A DNA stretch of 64,000 nucleotides from Candidatus Onthenecus intestinigallinarum (lineage in GTDB: Bacteria; Bacillota; Clostridia; Christensenellales; Aristaeellaceae). Positions 7,875 to 16,755 of this stretch are shown here, piece by piece. Where the stretch lies: assembly GCA_018713325.1 (NCBI GenBank), contig DVFJ01000011.1, positions 1 to 64,000 on the forward strand. Reading direction: 5' to 3'. A program made the translations under genes and the position numbers. The notes under the pieces were generated by a model, which was not told the origin of the DNA, did not search any database, and saw only the letters and a program-made list of their open reading frames with translations. The first letter of the stretch is position 1. Every line of letters starts with the position of its first letter.

Positions 7875-8661
7875 GCCGATTTCCTCCTTCATGATGGAAG
7901 CACGCCATTCCGCGGCGAATCTCGCCCAGCATCTGCCGCGCGAAGGACCGGGCCAGGGCCTCGTCGGGCCGCATGGCCTGCCCGGAACGGTAGCAGCGCA
8001 GCGCCTGCGCGACGAGGGCGTCATGCGGCGCGTGGAGATGGCGCAGGCCCCACTCGCCGCCCTCCTGCTTGGACAGATACAGGCGCTCCTGCAGAAACGC
8101 CAGCACCCTGCACAGGTTCAAAACCGTGTAGACGGGATGTTCGCAGACGTCCTCCTGCGCGCTTTGCACGTCGAGCCAGATGCTGTCCGCGTAGCACGCC
8201 GCGTCGACAGGGCCAAAGAAGTCGGGCGCCGGCGCGCCGTACAGCGTCACGCCCCGCTGCCGGATCATGGTAAAGTGCGCCGCCAGGTCGGGGTCCACGC
8301 CCTGCATCTGCTGAAGATACGCGTCGGGATCGGCGCGATACAGCGGCAGGTGCATCGGCGAAAAGTGCAGCTCAAACGGCGTGGGGTAGACGAAGGGATC
8401 GCAGAAGGATCGCAGCACGACGCTCATCTCGATGCCCTTGGCGGGCGCGCGGCCGTTGAGCCCGATGAGGCGCTCCATCATGTGCAGCTTCTGCGCGCGG
8501 CTCATCGCGCGCTCGGATACGACGATCAGGTCGACGTCGCTGGTAACGGGGTTGAAGCAGCCCATCGCCAGGGAACCGTGCAGATAGACGCCGGTCAAAG
8601 CGTCCGCCAGTACCTCCCGGCACAGGCTAACGAAGGCGTTGGGCAGGTTCGGATCGTACAT
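7864..8661 (-). CDS. Aminoglycoside nucleotidyltransferase-like protein (ANT(9)/AadA type)
   Basis: The product has 265 aa. YLHGSLAMGCFNPVTSDVDL (27-46) is the nucleotidyltransferase signature G-S-x10-D-x-D, with Asp42 and Asp44 as metal ligands. The C-terminal helical half (about 150-260) with TVLNLCRVL matches the DUF4111-type domain of AadA/ANT(9) enzymes, and length matches the family (about 260 aa). Known members adenylylate streptomycin or spectinomycin. Chromosomal homologues often have unknown substrates, so resistance is not established. It lies 9 bp after the HAD gene in the same leftward operon. Confidence 0.8.
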   Translation of the reverse strand: MYDPNLPNAFVSLCREVLADALTGVYLHGSLAMGCFNPVTSDVDLIVVSERAMSRAQKLHMMERLIGLNGRAPAKGIEMSVVLRSFCDPFVYPTPFELHFSPMHLPLYRADPDAYLQQMQGVDPDLAAHFTMIRQRGVTLYGAPAPDFFGPVDAACYADSIWLDVQSAQEDVCEHPVYTVLNLCRVLAFLQERLYLSKQEGGEWGLRHLHAPHDALVAQALRCYRSGQAMRPDEALARSFARQMLGEIRRGMACFHHEGGNRHEG

Positions 8662-8670
8662 GGCCTCACC

Positions 8671-9498
8671 TCATTCCCCGGCGCGCGCATGCCACGCCAG
8701 CCACCGCGCCACGCCGTCGTCGCCGTTGCCGTCGATGATGCCCGTGGCCATCCGTTTGAGCGCGTCCGTGGCGTTCTTTACCGCGTAGCACGCGTCCGCG
8801 GCACGGAAGAGGGGCATGTCGTTCACGGAATCCCCAAAGGCGACGGCCCGGTCGCAATGCAGCAGTGCCCGCAGCTTTGCCAGCGCGTCGGCCTTGGTGG
8901 CCCGGCGCGGCATGATCTCCAGCCAGTATTCGGGCCGGTACAGCTCCTGCTGGAGCGTGCAGGTATAGCGCGCATCCCCCGCCAGCGCGCCGTACAGCGG
9001 GCGCAGCTCGGACGACATGCCGATGCAGGTATAGTAGAAGACCTCGCCGTCGAACAGGCTGTCCGCCCCCTCCAGCCGCCGCAGCCGCCGGTCGCCCCTG
9101 CGGCTGTCCAGATAGAAGCGCTTTCCTGCATTTACCTGCTCAGCGTCCCAGGAGACGCTTTCCCTGCCATTCACAAACGCATACACGATGGGGCTGACGC
9201 CGTGCGCCTGCAGCAGCCCCTGCACGTGTGCGCGCGCCTCGCCTGAAAAGGTCTCGCTGGCGAGCCGCTCGCCCGTGCGTGCATCCACAATGTGCGCGCC
9301 GTTGTAGACGATGACGGGAACGCGCATGCGCAGCCCCTCCGTGACGACCGACGCGGAGCTCAGCGACCGGGCCGTGGCATACGTGAACAGGACACCGGCC
9401 TCGATCAGCCGGTTGAGCACGCCCAGGCTATAGGCGCTGACACGGCCGTCCGGGCGCAGCAGCGTGCCGTCCAGATCGGATACGTAGAGCGTGCGCAT
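8671..9498 (-). CDS. HAD-IIB (Cof-like) hydrolase
   Basis: The product has 275 aa. The start at 9498 follows AAGGGGG. Motif I is VSDLDGTLL (Asp8/Asp10), motif II is TYATARS, and GDSVNDMPLF near the C-terminus holds the motif III/IV acidic residues. The large C2 cap between them places it in the Cof subfamily of cytosolic sugar-phosphate/nucleotide phosphatases. It is the first gene of a three-gene operon driven from the promoter at 9545-9573. Confidence 0.85.
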   Translation of the reverse strand: MRTLYVSDLDGTLLRPDGRVSAYSLGVLNRLIEAGVLFTYATARSLSSASVVTEGLRMRVPVIVYNGAHIVDARTGERLASETFSGEARAHVQGLLQAHGVSPIVYAFVNGRESVSWDAEQVNAGKRFYLDSRRGDRRLRRLEGADSLFDGEVFYYTCIGMSSELRPLYGALAGDARYTCTLQQELYRPEYWLEIMPRRATKADALAKLRALLHCDRAVAFGDSVNDMPLFRAADACYAVKNATDALKRMATGIIDGNGDDGVARWLAWHARAGE

Positions 9499-9544
9499 GG
9501 CGTTTCCCCCTTTTTTTTTATTTGGCACGGCCTGCGATGGGGAT

Positions 9545-9573
9545 AGTATAGCATGGCGCGTACCGCTTTGCAA
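9545..9573 (-). promoter_or_regulatory. Promoter for the leftward HAD-ANT-GNAT operon
   Basis: On the minus strand TTGCAA (9568-9573) and TATACT (9545-9550) are separated by 17 bp, 47 bp before the start codon. Confidence 0.75.
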
Positions 9574-9792
9574 CGGCTGCGGGGAGGGAGAGGGAGGGTG
9601 CGCTTCGGCATGAAGGACATTTCGCAGGTATCCGTTTTTCATGCGGGCCATACATCGGGCCTAAAAGAGAATTTCAGAAAAATGGAAAACTTTTCTTGCA
9701 AAATGTGCGGAATCCGAATGCGGAAAATCGAGAAACAGAACGATAAATGCATTTCAAACACAAATTTGTTGCATTTTTTCGCAATATGGCGC

Positions 9793-9821
9793 TTTACAAG
9801 GGCAACGTGGACGTGTATAAT
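9793..9821 (+). promoter_or_regulatory. Promoter of the M14-Opp-M14 cassette
   Basis: TTTACA (9793-9798), 17 bp, then TATAAT (9816-9821), 30 bp upstream of the first peptidase start. The 9600-9790 region before it is AT-richer than its surroundings and could hold regulator sites; none is recognised. Confidence 0.8.
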
Positions 9822-9851
9822 TACTCTATCACATCAACAGAGGTGCGGCAG

Positions 9852-11237
9852 ATGGACTTTGAACGGATACGGTCGCACGTGCCGGATTACAGGGACTTCC
9901 TGACGGTGGATGAGCTCAACGAGAGCACGATGCGGCTGCAAAGAGAATTTCCGGATGTCGTTCAGGTGAGCGAAGTGGGCAGGTCGAGGGAAGGACGCCC
10001 GATCTACTGCCTGAAGATCGGAAACGGCAGCAAGAACGCGCTGATGTTCGGGTGTCCGCACCCCAACGAGCCGATCGGCGCGATGACGCTGGAGTTCCTC
10101 ACGCGCGAGCTGGCGCAGGACGCCGCGCTGCGTGCGGAGCTGGACTACACGTTCTACATTGTCAAGTGCATCGACCCCGACGCGCTCACGCTCAACCAGG
10201 GCTGGTTCAAGGGGCCGTTTGAGATCTACCACTACCTGCGCCACTACTACAGGCCCGCGTTTCACGAGCAGGTGGCCTGGACGTTTCCGGTCGATTACAA
10301 GCGGGTGCACTTCGACAGCCCGATCCCGGAGACGCGCATCCTGATGAAGCTGATCGACGAGCTGCAGCCGGCGTTCATGTACTCGCTGCACAACCTGGGC
10401 TTCGGCGGCGCGTACTGGTACCTCACGCGCGACATCCCGGAGCTGTACCCGCACTTCTACCGCTGCGTGGCCGACATGGGCATCCCGCGCAAGCTGGGCG
10501 AGGCGGAGGTGCCCTATGCGACGGAGTTCGCGCCGGCGGTGTTCAAACTGCTGACCGTGCAGGATGAATACGAGTACAACAGCCGCTACATCTCCGAGGA
10601 CTACGCTGCCGCACACCACGCCTACGGCACGTTCAGCGGCGACTACGCCAACCGGGCGGGGGAGCGGACGTTCACGTTCGTCAACGAGCTGCCGTACTTC
10701 TTCGACCCGCGTGTGAGCGACTTGAGCGCCTCCGACCGCTCGCGCCGGGATGCGGTCGTGGAGAGCTGCGCGTACAAGATCCGTCACGATGAGGACCTGA
10801 GGCCCGTCTATGAGCGGGTCCTGCCGCTCATCGACCGGGCGGACAACCACTTCGCCACGGCGCTCAAGGAGCGCATGGCATCCGGCACGGGCTCCATCGC
10901 GGCGCAGAAGCGCTGGGCCGAGGAGAACGAGGCCTTCCTGGCAAAGGCGACCGTCGCGCAGGTGTTTGACAACCTGCTGGTCTCCCGCTTCTTCCAGGCG
11001 ACGATCACCTCGCTGCTGATCCGCGCCTGCGAGATGGAGGCCGGGCGCGCCCAGGACGAGGCGGCGCGCCGGACGCTGTGCGAGGCGCAGGCGTTTGCCG
11101 AGCAGTACCTCAAGGATGAATGCGCATATCTGGAGTCGCACATGAACTACCAGGCGATTCCGGTCAAGAAGCTTGTGACCGTACAGGCCGAATGCGGCCT
11201 GCGCGCGGCGCAATACATATCAAAGGAGAAAGGATGA
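9852..11237 (+). CDS. M14-family zinc carboxypeptidase-like protein (copy 1)
   Basis: The product has 461 aa. The ATG at 9852 has GAGGTG 6 nt upstream; the frame is open further but without signals. GCPHPNEPIGA supplies the HxxE zinc pair (His70, Glu73) and MYSLHN the third ligand (His180), the M14 order. No signal peptide or wall-binding domain is present, so it acts in the cytosol or is exported by unknown means. About 60% of the first 180 residues are identical to the copy at 16756 by hand count, without a single gap. Its stop overlaps the start of the substrate-binding protein (ATGA), so it belongs to the transporter operon. It probably trims imported peptides, perhaps murein-type peptides as some M14 enzymes do. 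The catalytic Glu near the C-terminus was not located with confidence. Confidence 0.8.
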   Translation: MDFERIRSHVPDYRDFLTVDELNESTMRLQREFPDVVQVSEVGRSREGRPIYCLKIGNGSKNALMFGCPHPNEPIGAMTLEFLTRELAQDAALRAELDYTFYIVKCIDPDALTLNQGWFKGPFEIYHYLRHYYRPAFHEQVAWTFPVDYKRVHFDSPIPETRILMKLIDELQPAFMYSLHNLGFGGAYWYLTRDIPELYPHFYRCVADMGIPRKLGEAEVPYATEFAPAVFKLLTVQDEYEYNSRYISEDYAAAHHAYGTFSGDYANRAGERTFTFVNELPYFFDPRVSDLSASDRSRRDAVVESCAYKIRHDEDLRPVYERVLPLIDRADNHFATALKERMASGTGSIAAQKRWAEENEAFLAKATVAQVFDNLLVSRFFQATITSLLIRACEMEAGRAQDEAARRTLCEAQAFAEQYLKDECAYLESHMNYQAIPVKKLVTVQAECGLRAAQYISKEKG

Positions 11238-12790
11238 ACCCCATGAAGAAGTGCCTGATCGCCCTGCTGTGCGTAGCCCTGATGATGACGGGCTTCGTCT
11301 TCGGCGCGTCCGCCGAGGAAGAGAAGACTCTGGTCGTCAGCCTCGGCGCCGACCCGACGACGTTCAACCCCGTCATGAAGGGCGACGACGACGGACACCT
11401 GATCTATCAGAACGTCTTTGACGGTCTGCTGGAGCTCAACTACAACTCCGAGGTCATTCCGGGCCTGGCCACGTCCTGGGAGACGTCTGAGGACGGCCTC
11501 ACCTACACGTTCCACCTGGCCACCGACGTCAAGTGGCACGACGGCGTGGACTTCACCTCCGCGGACGTGAAGTACACCTACGAGCGCATCATGGCGGAGA
11601 ACGGCTTTATCGGCGGCACGCTGAGCGCGACGCTGGAGAGCATCGAGTGCCCGGACGACGACACCGTCGTGCTCCACCTCAAGGCGCCGGACGCCACGCT
11701 GCTGGGCACGCTGGCCTGGTATGAGCACTTCATCATTCCCAAGCACATCTACGAGAACGAAGAGGACTGGGCGACCTGCGAGGCCGCGACCACCAAGCCG
11801 ATCGGCACGGGCCCCTTCAAGTTTGCCGACTATCAGACCGGCGTGAGCATCACCCTGGAGAAGAACGAGGACTACTTCAAGGGCGCGCCCAAGATCGACA
11901 AGCTGATCTTCATGATCGTGCCCGATGACACGACCGCCGTGCAGGCCTTCTACAACGGCGAAATCGACATCCTCACGGATGTGCCCACCTCCGAAGTGCT
12001 CAACATGCAGAACGATCCGGAGATCAAGCTGGGCTGCATGAGCGCCGCGCGCCGCTTCCAGCTCATCTGCAACATGGAAAACGAGACCATGAGCAAGTGG
12101 GAGGTCCGCAAGGCGATCGCCCTGTCCATCGACCGTGAGGAGATCTCCCTGAAGGCGACCAACGGCCTGCAGGCGCCCGCCTACGGCTTCTACCCGCCCT
12201 TCCTGGACTGGGCCTATAATGCGGACGCCGACATCGGCGAGCGCGATGTGGAGCAGGCCATGGCGCTGCTGGAGCAGGCCGGCTACACCAAGAACGCCGA
12301 CGGCTACTACCTGACGCTGACGCTGGACGTGTTTACCGGCGGCACCTACGCCGATTGCGGCAAGGTCATCCAGGCCAACCTGAAGGAGGCCGGCATCGAC
12401 CTCAAGCTCAACGTCATGGAGATGGCCGCGTGGTCTGAGAAGATCGAGTCGGGCAACTACGAGCTGGGCATGATGGCCGGCTATCAGGGCCCGGACCCTG
12501 ACGCGATGGGCAAGCGCATCGGCACGGACCAGGTCATGAACTACTCCAACTACTCCAACGCGCGCGTGGACGAGCTGCTCGCCCAGGGCCGCACGCTGGT
12601 GACCGAAGAGGACCGTGGCGCCTGTTACAAGGAGATCCAGGCCATCCTGGCGGAGGATCTGCCGATCATCCCGATCGTCGAGTTTGCCAGCTACCGCGCC
12701 TGCTACGTCGAGGTCTACGGCAACCCCTACATCGACCAAATTGCGGATGTGCACGATGGATGCTACGCCAAGGCGGAGATCCTCGAGTAA
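11234..12790 (+). CDS. Peptide ABC transporter substrate-binding protein (SBP family 5)
   Basis: The product has 518 aa. The start overlaps the preceding stop, with AAAGGAGAAAGG before it. The signal peptide MKKCLIALLCVALMMTGFVFGASA is followed directly by EEEKTLVVSLGADP. The DppA/OppA pattern is clear (FDGLLELN..V.PGLATSWE, LTYTFHL..VKWHDGVDFTSADV, GTGPFKF, ALSIDREEI). No Cys occurs at the cleavage site, so the usual lipobox is absent and the protein should be released or held otherwise. It delivers oligopeptides or related compounds to the permeases encoded downstream. A hairpin at 12814 separates it from them, as is common for highly expressed binding proteins. Confidence 0.9.
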   Translation: MNPMKKCLIALLCVALMMTGFVFGASAEEEKTLVVSLGADPTTFNPVMKGDDDGHLIYQNVFDGLLELNYNSEVIPGLATSWETSEDGLTYTFHLATDVKWHDGVDFTSADVKYTYERIMAENGFIGGTLSATLESIECPDDDTVVLHLKAPDATLLGTLAWYEHFIIPKHIYENEEDWATCEAATTKPIGTGPFKFADYQTGVSITLEKNEDYFKGAPKIDKLIFMIVPDDTTAVQAFYNGEIDILTDVPTSEVLNMQNDPEIKLGCMSAARRFQLICNMENETMSKWEVRKAIALSIDREEISLKATNGLQAPAYGFYPPFLDWAYNADADIGERDVEQAMALLEQAGYTKNADGYYLTLTLDVFTGGTYADCGKVIQANLKEAGIDLKLNVMEMAAWSEKIESGNYELGMMAGYQGPDPDAMGKRIGTDQVMNYSNYSNARVDELLAQGRTLVTEEDRGACYKEIQAILAEDLPIIPIVEFASYRACYVEVYGNPYIDQIADVHDGCYAKAEILE

Positions 12791-12813
12791 ATCCACGCAC
12801 TGCACGTTTGCAG

Positions 12814-12840
12814 GGAGCCGGGCCAACCCCGGCTCCTTTT
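12814..12840 (+). terminator. Intercistronic hairpin after the SBP gene
   Basis: GGAGCCGGG (12814-12822) pairs with CCCGGCTCC (12828-12836), followed by TTTT. The short T-run suggests partial termination, raising SBP expression over the permease genes. Confidence 0.75.
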
Positions 12841-12919
12841 CTCCAGCCTACGGGCCCTGCCGGACATGGCGCATAACCCGCGCCGTACGCGTGCGGCGCG
12901 AAAGAATGGTGGTTAAGCG

Positions 12920-13885
12920 ATGAAAAAATACCTGCTCAAGCGGATCGTGACGGCATTTGGTATCGTGCTGTTCGTCATCCTGCTCAATTACGTCATCATC
13001 CGGTTGGCGCCGGGCGATCCCGTGCGCATCATGGCCGGCTTTGATAACCCGTCGCAAGAGCTGATGGACGCGCTGACAAAGAAGTATGGCCTGGACCAGC
13101 CGCTGTACGTCCAGTTCTGGCGCTACATCACGACGCTGTTCAAGGGCGATATGGGCGACTCCTACCTATATAATCAGCCCGTCTCCTCGCTGATCTTCGA
13201 GCGCGTGGGCGCGTCGCTGCTGCTCTCGGGCGTGAGCGCGATGCTCGCCGTGCTGATCGGCAGCACGCTGGGCCTGTATGCCGGCCGCCATCACGGCAAG
13301 GCGCTGGACCGCACGTTCTCCGGCGTGGCCTACATGCTCAACGCGATGCCCTCCTTCTGGCTGGGCATCATGCTGATCCTGATCTTCGCCTCCACGCTCA
13401 AGTGGCTGCCCACGCAGGGCATGGTGAACATCCGCAAGGGCTACACCGGTTGGGCGTATGTGGTGGATGTTCTGCAGCACATGGTGCTGCCCTGCGCGAC
13501 GCTGGTGGCCGTGCAGATCCCGACGTACTTTCGCATCACGAAGTCTTCCGTGATGCAGGTGATGGCCGAGGAGTTTGTGACGACGTTCCGCGTGACGGGC
13601 ATGAGCGAGCGCAAGATCTTCAACAAATATGTGCTCAAGAACGCGCTGCTGCCGATCGTGACGGTCTTCGGCATCAACCTGGCCTACGTCATCTCCGGCT
13701 CCACGCTCATCGAGATCGTGTTCTCCTGGCCGGGCGTGGGCGTGCTGATGTACCGCTCCATCTCCATGCGCGACTACAACCTGCTGATGGGCGTGTACCT
13801 GCTCATCTCCATCTCCGTGGCGTTTATGATGATTGTGGTGGATCTCATCTACGCCTGGCTTGACCCCAGAATCCGCTACGATTGA
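12920..13885 (+). CDS. Peptide ABC transporter permease (OppB/DppB-like)
   Basis: The product has 321 aa. MKKYLLKRIVTAFGIVLFVILLNYVIIRLAPGDP is the classical N-terminal segment of DppB/OppB permeases, about six membrane segments follow, and EEFVTTFRVTGMSERKIF is the EAA loop contacting the ATPases. The Shine-Dalgarno is weak (GGTGG upstream of 12920). It forms the membrane channel with the OppC-like protein encoded 10 bp downstream. Confidence 0.9.
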   Translation: MKKYLLKRIVTAFGIVLFVILLNYVIIRLAPGDPVRIMAGFDNPSQELMDALTKKYGLDQPLYVQFWRYITTLFKGDMGDSYLYNQPVSSLIFERVGASLLLSGVSAMLAVLIGSTLGLYAGRHHGKALDRTFSGVAYMLNAMPSFWLGIMLILIFASTLKWLPTQGMVNIRKGYTGWAYVVDVLQHMVLPCATLVAVQIPTYFRITKSSVMQVMAEEFVTTFRVTGMSERKIFNKYVLKNALLPIVTVFGINLAYVISGSTLIEIVFSWPGVGVLMYRSISMRDYNLLMGVYLLISISVAFMMIVVDLIYAWLDPRIRYD

Positions 13886-13895
13886 GGTGATGAGC

Positions 13896-14747
13896 ATGGA
13901 AAAAATCAAAAAGGTGGGCGTCCGTCTGGCCGGCATGGTGCGCTCGAGCATGCAGCTGCGCATGGGCCTGATCTTCTTTGCGCTGGTGCTGCTGGTCGTC
14001 ATCTTCGCGCCGTCGCTGGCGCCCTTTGATCCCTATGACCTGGGCGACGACCTGCTCGTACCGCCCGGCACGAACGGCCACTGGCTGGGCACGACCAACA
14101 TGGGCCAGGACGTCCTGAGCATGATCATCTACGGCAGCCGCGCCTCGCTGGCCATCGGCATCGTCTCCGCGCTGATCTCCGGCGTGATCGGCACGCTGCT
14201 GGGCGCGTTCGCGGGCTTCTACGGCGGCAAGGTGGACAAGGTCGTCAGCGAGATCATCAACATCTTCCTGATGATCCCCACGTTCTTCCTGATCCTGATC
14301 ATCGTGGCGCTGTTCGGCTCGAGCATGATCAACGTCATGCTGGTCATCGGCCTGACCTCCTGGCCCAGCAACGCGCGCATGATGCGCGTGCAGGCCATGA
14401 GCATCAAGGAGCGCACGTTCGTCAAGAGCGCCATCTCCATGGGCGAGACCAAGCGCCAGGTGCTGTTCAAGTACATCATCCCCAACGGCCTGTTCCCGAT
14501 CATCGCCAACACCACCATGGGCGTGGCCAAGGCGATCCTGACCGAGGCGAGCCTGAGCTTCCTGGGCCTGGGCGATCCCAACGTCATCAGCTGGGGCCAG
14601 ATGATCTACGAGGGCAAGCAGTACCTCGCCACCGGCTGGTGGATGTCCACGTTCGCGGGCCTGTTCATCATGCTGATCGTGATGATCTTCTACATGATCG
14701 GCGACGGCCTGAACTTTGCGCTGAACCCGAAGATGAAAAAGATTTGA
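13896..14747 (+). CDS. Peptide ABC transporter permease (OppC/DppC-like)
   Basis: The product has 283 aa. The ATG at 13896 (MEKIKK) is chosen because GAGGTG lies 6 nt upstream, while the ATG at 13890 touches it. LGTTNMGQDVLSMIIYGSRASLAIG is the family's hallmark after the first membrane segment, and the EAA loop is around ERTFVKSAISMGETKRQVLF. ASLSFLGLGDP near the C-terminus is typical of DppC. It is the second half of the peptide channel. Confidence 0.9.
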   Translation: MEKIKKVGVRLAGMVRSSMQLRMGLIFFALVLLVVIFAPSLAPFDPYDLGDDLLVPPGTNGHWLGTTNMGQDVLSMIIYGSRASLAIGIVSALISGVIGTLLGAFAGFYGGKVDKVVSEIINIFLMIPTFFLILIIVALFGSSMINVMLVIGLTSWPSNARMMRVQAMSIKERTFVKSAISMGETKRQVLFKYIIPNGLFPIIANTTMGVAKAILTEASLSFLGLGDPNVISWGQMIYEGKQYLATGWWMSTFAGLFIMLIVMIFYMIGDGLNFALNPKMKKI

Positions 14748-14765
14748 TCGGCGGAGGGAACAACC

Positions 14766-15740
14766 ATGAAAATACTGGAGATCAATGACCTCTGCGTCAC
14801 GTACATCGCCGGGGAAAAGCGGATCAAGGCGGTCGACCACGTCTCGTTTGCCATCGACGAGGGCGACTCGCTGGGCATCGTGGGCGAGAGCGGCTCGGGC
14901 AAGTCGACGATGGCCATGGCCATGCTGCGCCTGCTGGACCCGCGCTATACCGAGATTACCGGCGCGGCCAACTACAGGGGCGAAAACCTGCTGACCGTGG
15001 ACGCCCGCCGCCTGAGCGAGCTGCGCTGGAAGGACATCGCGGTGGTGTTTCAAAAGTCGATGAACAGCCTCAGCCCCGTGCACCGCATCGGCGAGCAGTT
15101 TGAGGACATCTACCGCGTGCACGAGCCGAAGGCCTCCAAAAAGGAGATCCGTGAGCGCGTGGAAAAGCTCTTCGCGATGGTCAACCTCGCGCCGCGAGTC
15201 TATAACCTCTATCCCCACGAGCTGTCCGGCGGCATGCTGCAGCGCACCTCCATCGCGCTGAGCCTGCTGTTCCACCCCAAGATCCTCATCATGGACGAGG
15301 CGACGACCGCGCTGGACGTGGTGACGCAGGGACAGATCCTGTCCGAGATCAAAAAACTGGAAAAGAGCATCGCCGTCACGCGCATGATGATTACGCACGA
15401 CCTGTCCGTCGTGGCCACCAGCTGCCAGAAGATCATCGTGCTCTACGCGGGACAGCTGATGGAGTTCGGCTATGTGCGCGACGTGCTGGCCAACCCGCGC
15501 CATCCCTACACCGAGGGCCTGGTGCGCTCCTTCCCGTCGCTGCACGGCAAGAAGGAGGAGCTGCTGTCCATCCCCGGCTCGCTGCCGGACCTGGCCAACC
15601 CGCCGCAGGGCTGCATCTTCGCGCCCCGCTGCCCCTACGCGACGGATCAATGCCGCGCGCACAGACCCGAGCCTCGCCACATCGACGACTTGCACGTGGC
15701 GGCCTGCTGGCGCGTGAAGGGAGGGATTCAAGATGCCTGA
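14766..15740 (+). CDS. Peptide ABC transporter ATP-binding protein (OppD/DppD-like)
   Basis: The product has 324 aa. Walker A GESGSGKST (40-48), Q-loop VFQKSMNSL, signature LSGGMLQR, Walker B ILIMDEATTALD and switch His in ITHDLS are all present. The C-terminal oligopeptide extension with CIFAPRCPYATDQC carries the cysteines that bind a 4Fe-4S cluster in many Opp/Dpp ATPases. It follows oppC by 18 bp and overlaps oppF by 8 bp. Confidence 0.92.
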   Translation: MKILEINDLCVTYIAGEKRIKAVDHVSFAIDEGDSLGIVGESGSGKSTMAMAMLRLLDPRYTEITGAANYRGENLLTVDARRLSELRWKDIAVVFQKSMNSLSPVHRIGEQFEDIYRVHEPKASKKEIRERVEKLFAMVNLAPRVYNLYPHELSGGMLQRTSIALSLLFHPKILIMDEATTALDVVTQGQILSEIKKLEKSIAVTRMMITHDLSVVATSCQKIIVLYAGQLMEFGYVRDVLANPRHPYTEGLVRSFPSLHGKKEELLSIPGSLPDLANPPQGCIFAPRCPYATDQCRAHRPEPRHIDDLHVAACWRVKGGIQDA

Positions 15741-16743
15741 TGCAGTCAGGGAACAACCGGTCATCAAGGCGGTGGGCGTCAAGCGCTATTACAAGCAGCG
15801 CGGGGGCAGCCTGCTGTCGCTTGGGCGCAAGCCCCGGATGATCCAGGCCGTGGACGGCGTGGACTTTGAGCTGTACGAGGGCGAGATCTTCGGCGTGATC
15901 GGCGAGAGCGGCTGCGGCAAGTCGACGCTGGGCCGCCTGCTCATCCGCCTGGAGGAACCCAGCGAGGGCGACATCTACTTCCGCGGCGAGTCGAGCAAGG
16001 CGCTCATGAAGAAGGACCCCAAGAAGTTCCACCGCATGGTGCAGGCGGTCTTTCAGAATCCGTTCGACACATTTACCCCCAACGACACCATCGGCGAGAT
16101 CATGATGCGCCCGCTGCGCCTGCACGGTATCGGCAAGAGCGACGAGGAGCGCCGCGCGATGTGCGAGAAGGCGCTGGAGGACGGTGGCCTGAAGCCTGCG
16201 GCGGACTTCCTCGGCCGGTTCCCGCATGAGCTGTCCGGCGGCCAGCTGCAGCGCATCTCCATCCTGCGTTCGATGTTGCTCGAGCCGCTGTTCCTGGTCG
16301 CGGACGAGCCCGTCTCCATGCTCGACGTATCGGTGCGCGCGGAGATCATCCACATGCTGCAGGACCTGTGCGCCTCGCGCAGGACGGCCATCATGCTCAT
16401 CAGCCACGACATCGCGGTCGTGCGCTACGTCTCCCAGCGCGTGGCGGTCATGTACCTGGGCCGCATCGTCGAGATGGGCGACACGGATACGATCATCCAA
16501 AACCCCATGCATCCCTATACGCAGGCACTGATCTCCAACTGCTCCTCGATCGATCCGGACGAGGACACGCAGGCAATCGAGATCCAGGGCGAGCCGCCGT
16601 CCCCGATCAATCCCGGGCCGGGCTGCTACTTCGCCAACCGCTGCTTCAAGGCCTGCGAAAAGTGCTTCAAGAGCTATCCGCCCATGCGCACCATGAAGGA
16701 CGGGCGCGTGGTCAGCTGCCACTTCGCCACGGGCGACGAGTAA
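15733..16743 (+). CDS. Peptide ABC transporter ATP-binding protein (OppF/DppF-like)
   Basis: The product has 336 aa. Walker [25 protein letters not shown], signature LSGGQLQR, Walker [14 protein letters not shown] and switch His in LISHDI are present. The C-terminal [15 protein letters not shown] cysteine cluster matches the OppF extension. It pairs with OppD as a heterodimer. It ends 12 bp before the second peptidase gene. Confidence 0.92.
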   Translation: MPDAVREQPVIKAVGVKRYYKQRGGSLLSLGRKPRMIQAVDGVDFELYEGEIFGVIGESGCGKSTLGRLLIRLEEPSEGDIYFRGESSKALMKKDPKKFHRMVQAVFQNPFDTFTPNDTIGEIMMRPLRLHGIGKSDEERRAMCEKALEDGGLKPAADFLGRFPHELSGGQLQRISILRSMLLEPLFLVADEPVSMLDVSVRAEIIHMLQDLCASRRTAIMLISHDIAVVRYVSQRVAVMYLGRIVEMGDTDTIIQNPMHPYTQALISNCSSIDPDEDTQAIEIQGEPPSPINPGPGCYFANRCFKACEKCFKSYPPMRTMKDGRVVSCHFATGDE

Positions 16744-16755
16744 GGAGGAATCACG

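Noticed and set aside
7419..9498. HAD-ANT-GNAT operon as a mobile resistance cassette
   Set aside because: No insertion sequence, integron site or composition shift flanks it, and the ANT substrate is unknown, so resistance is not claimed.
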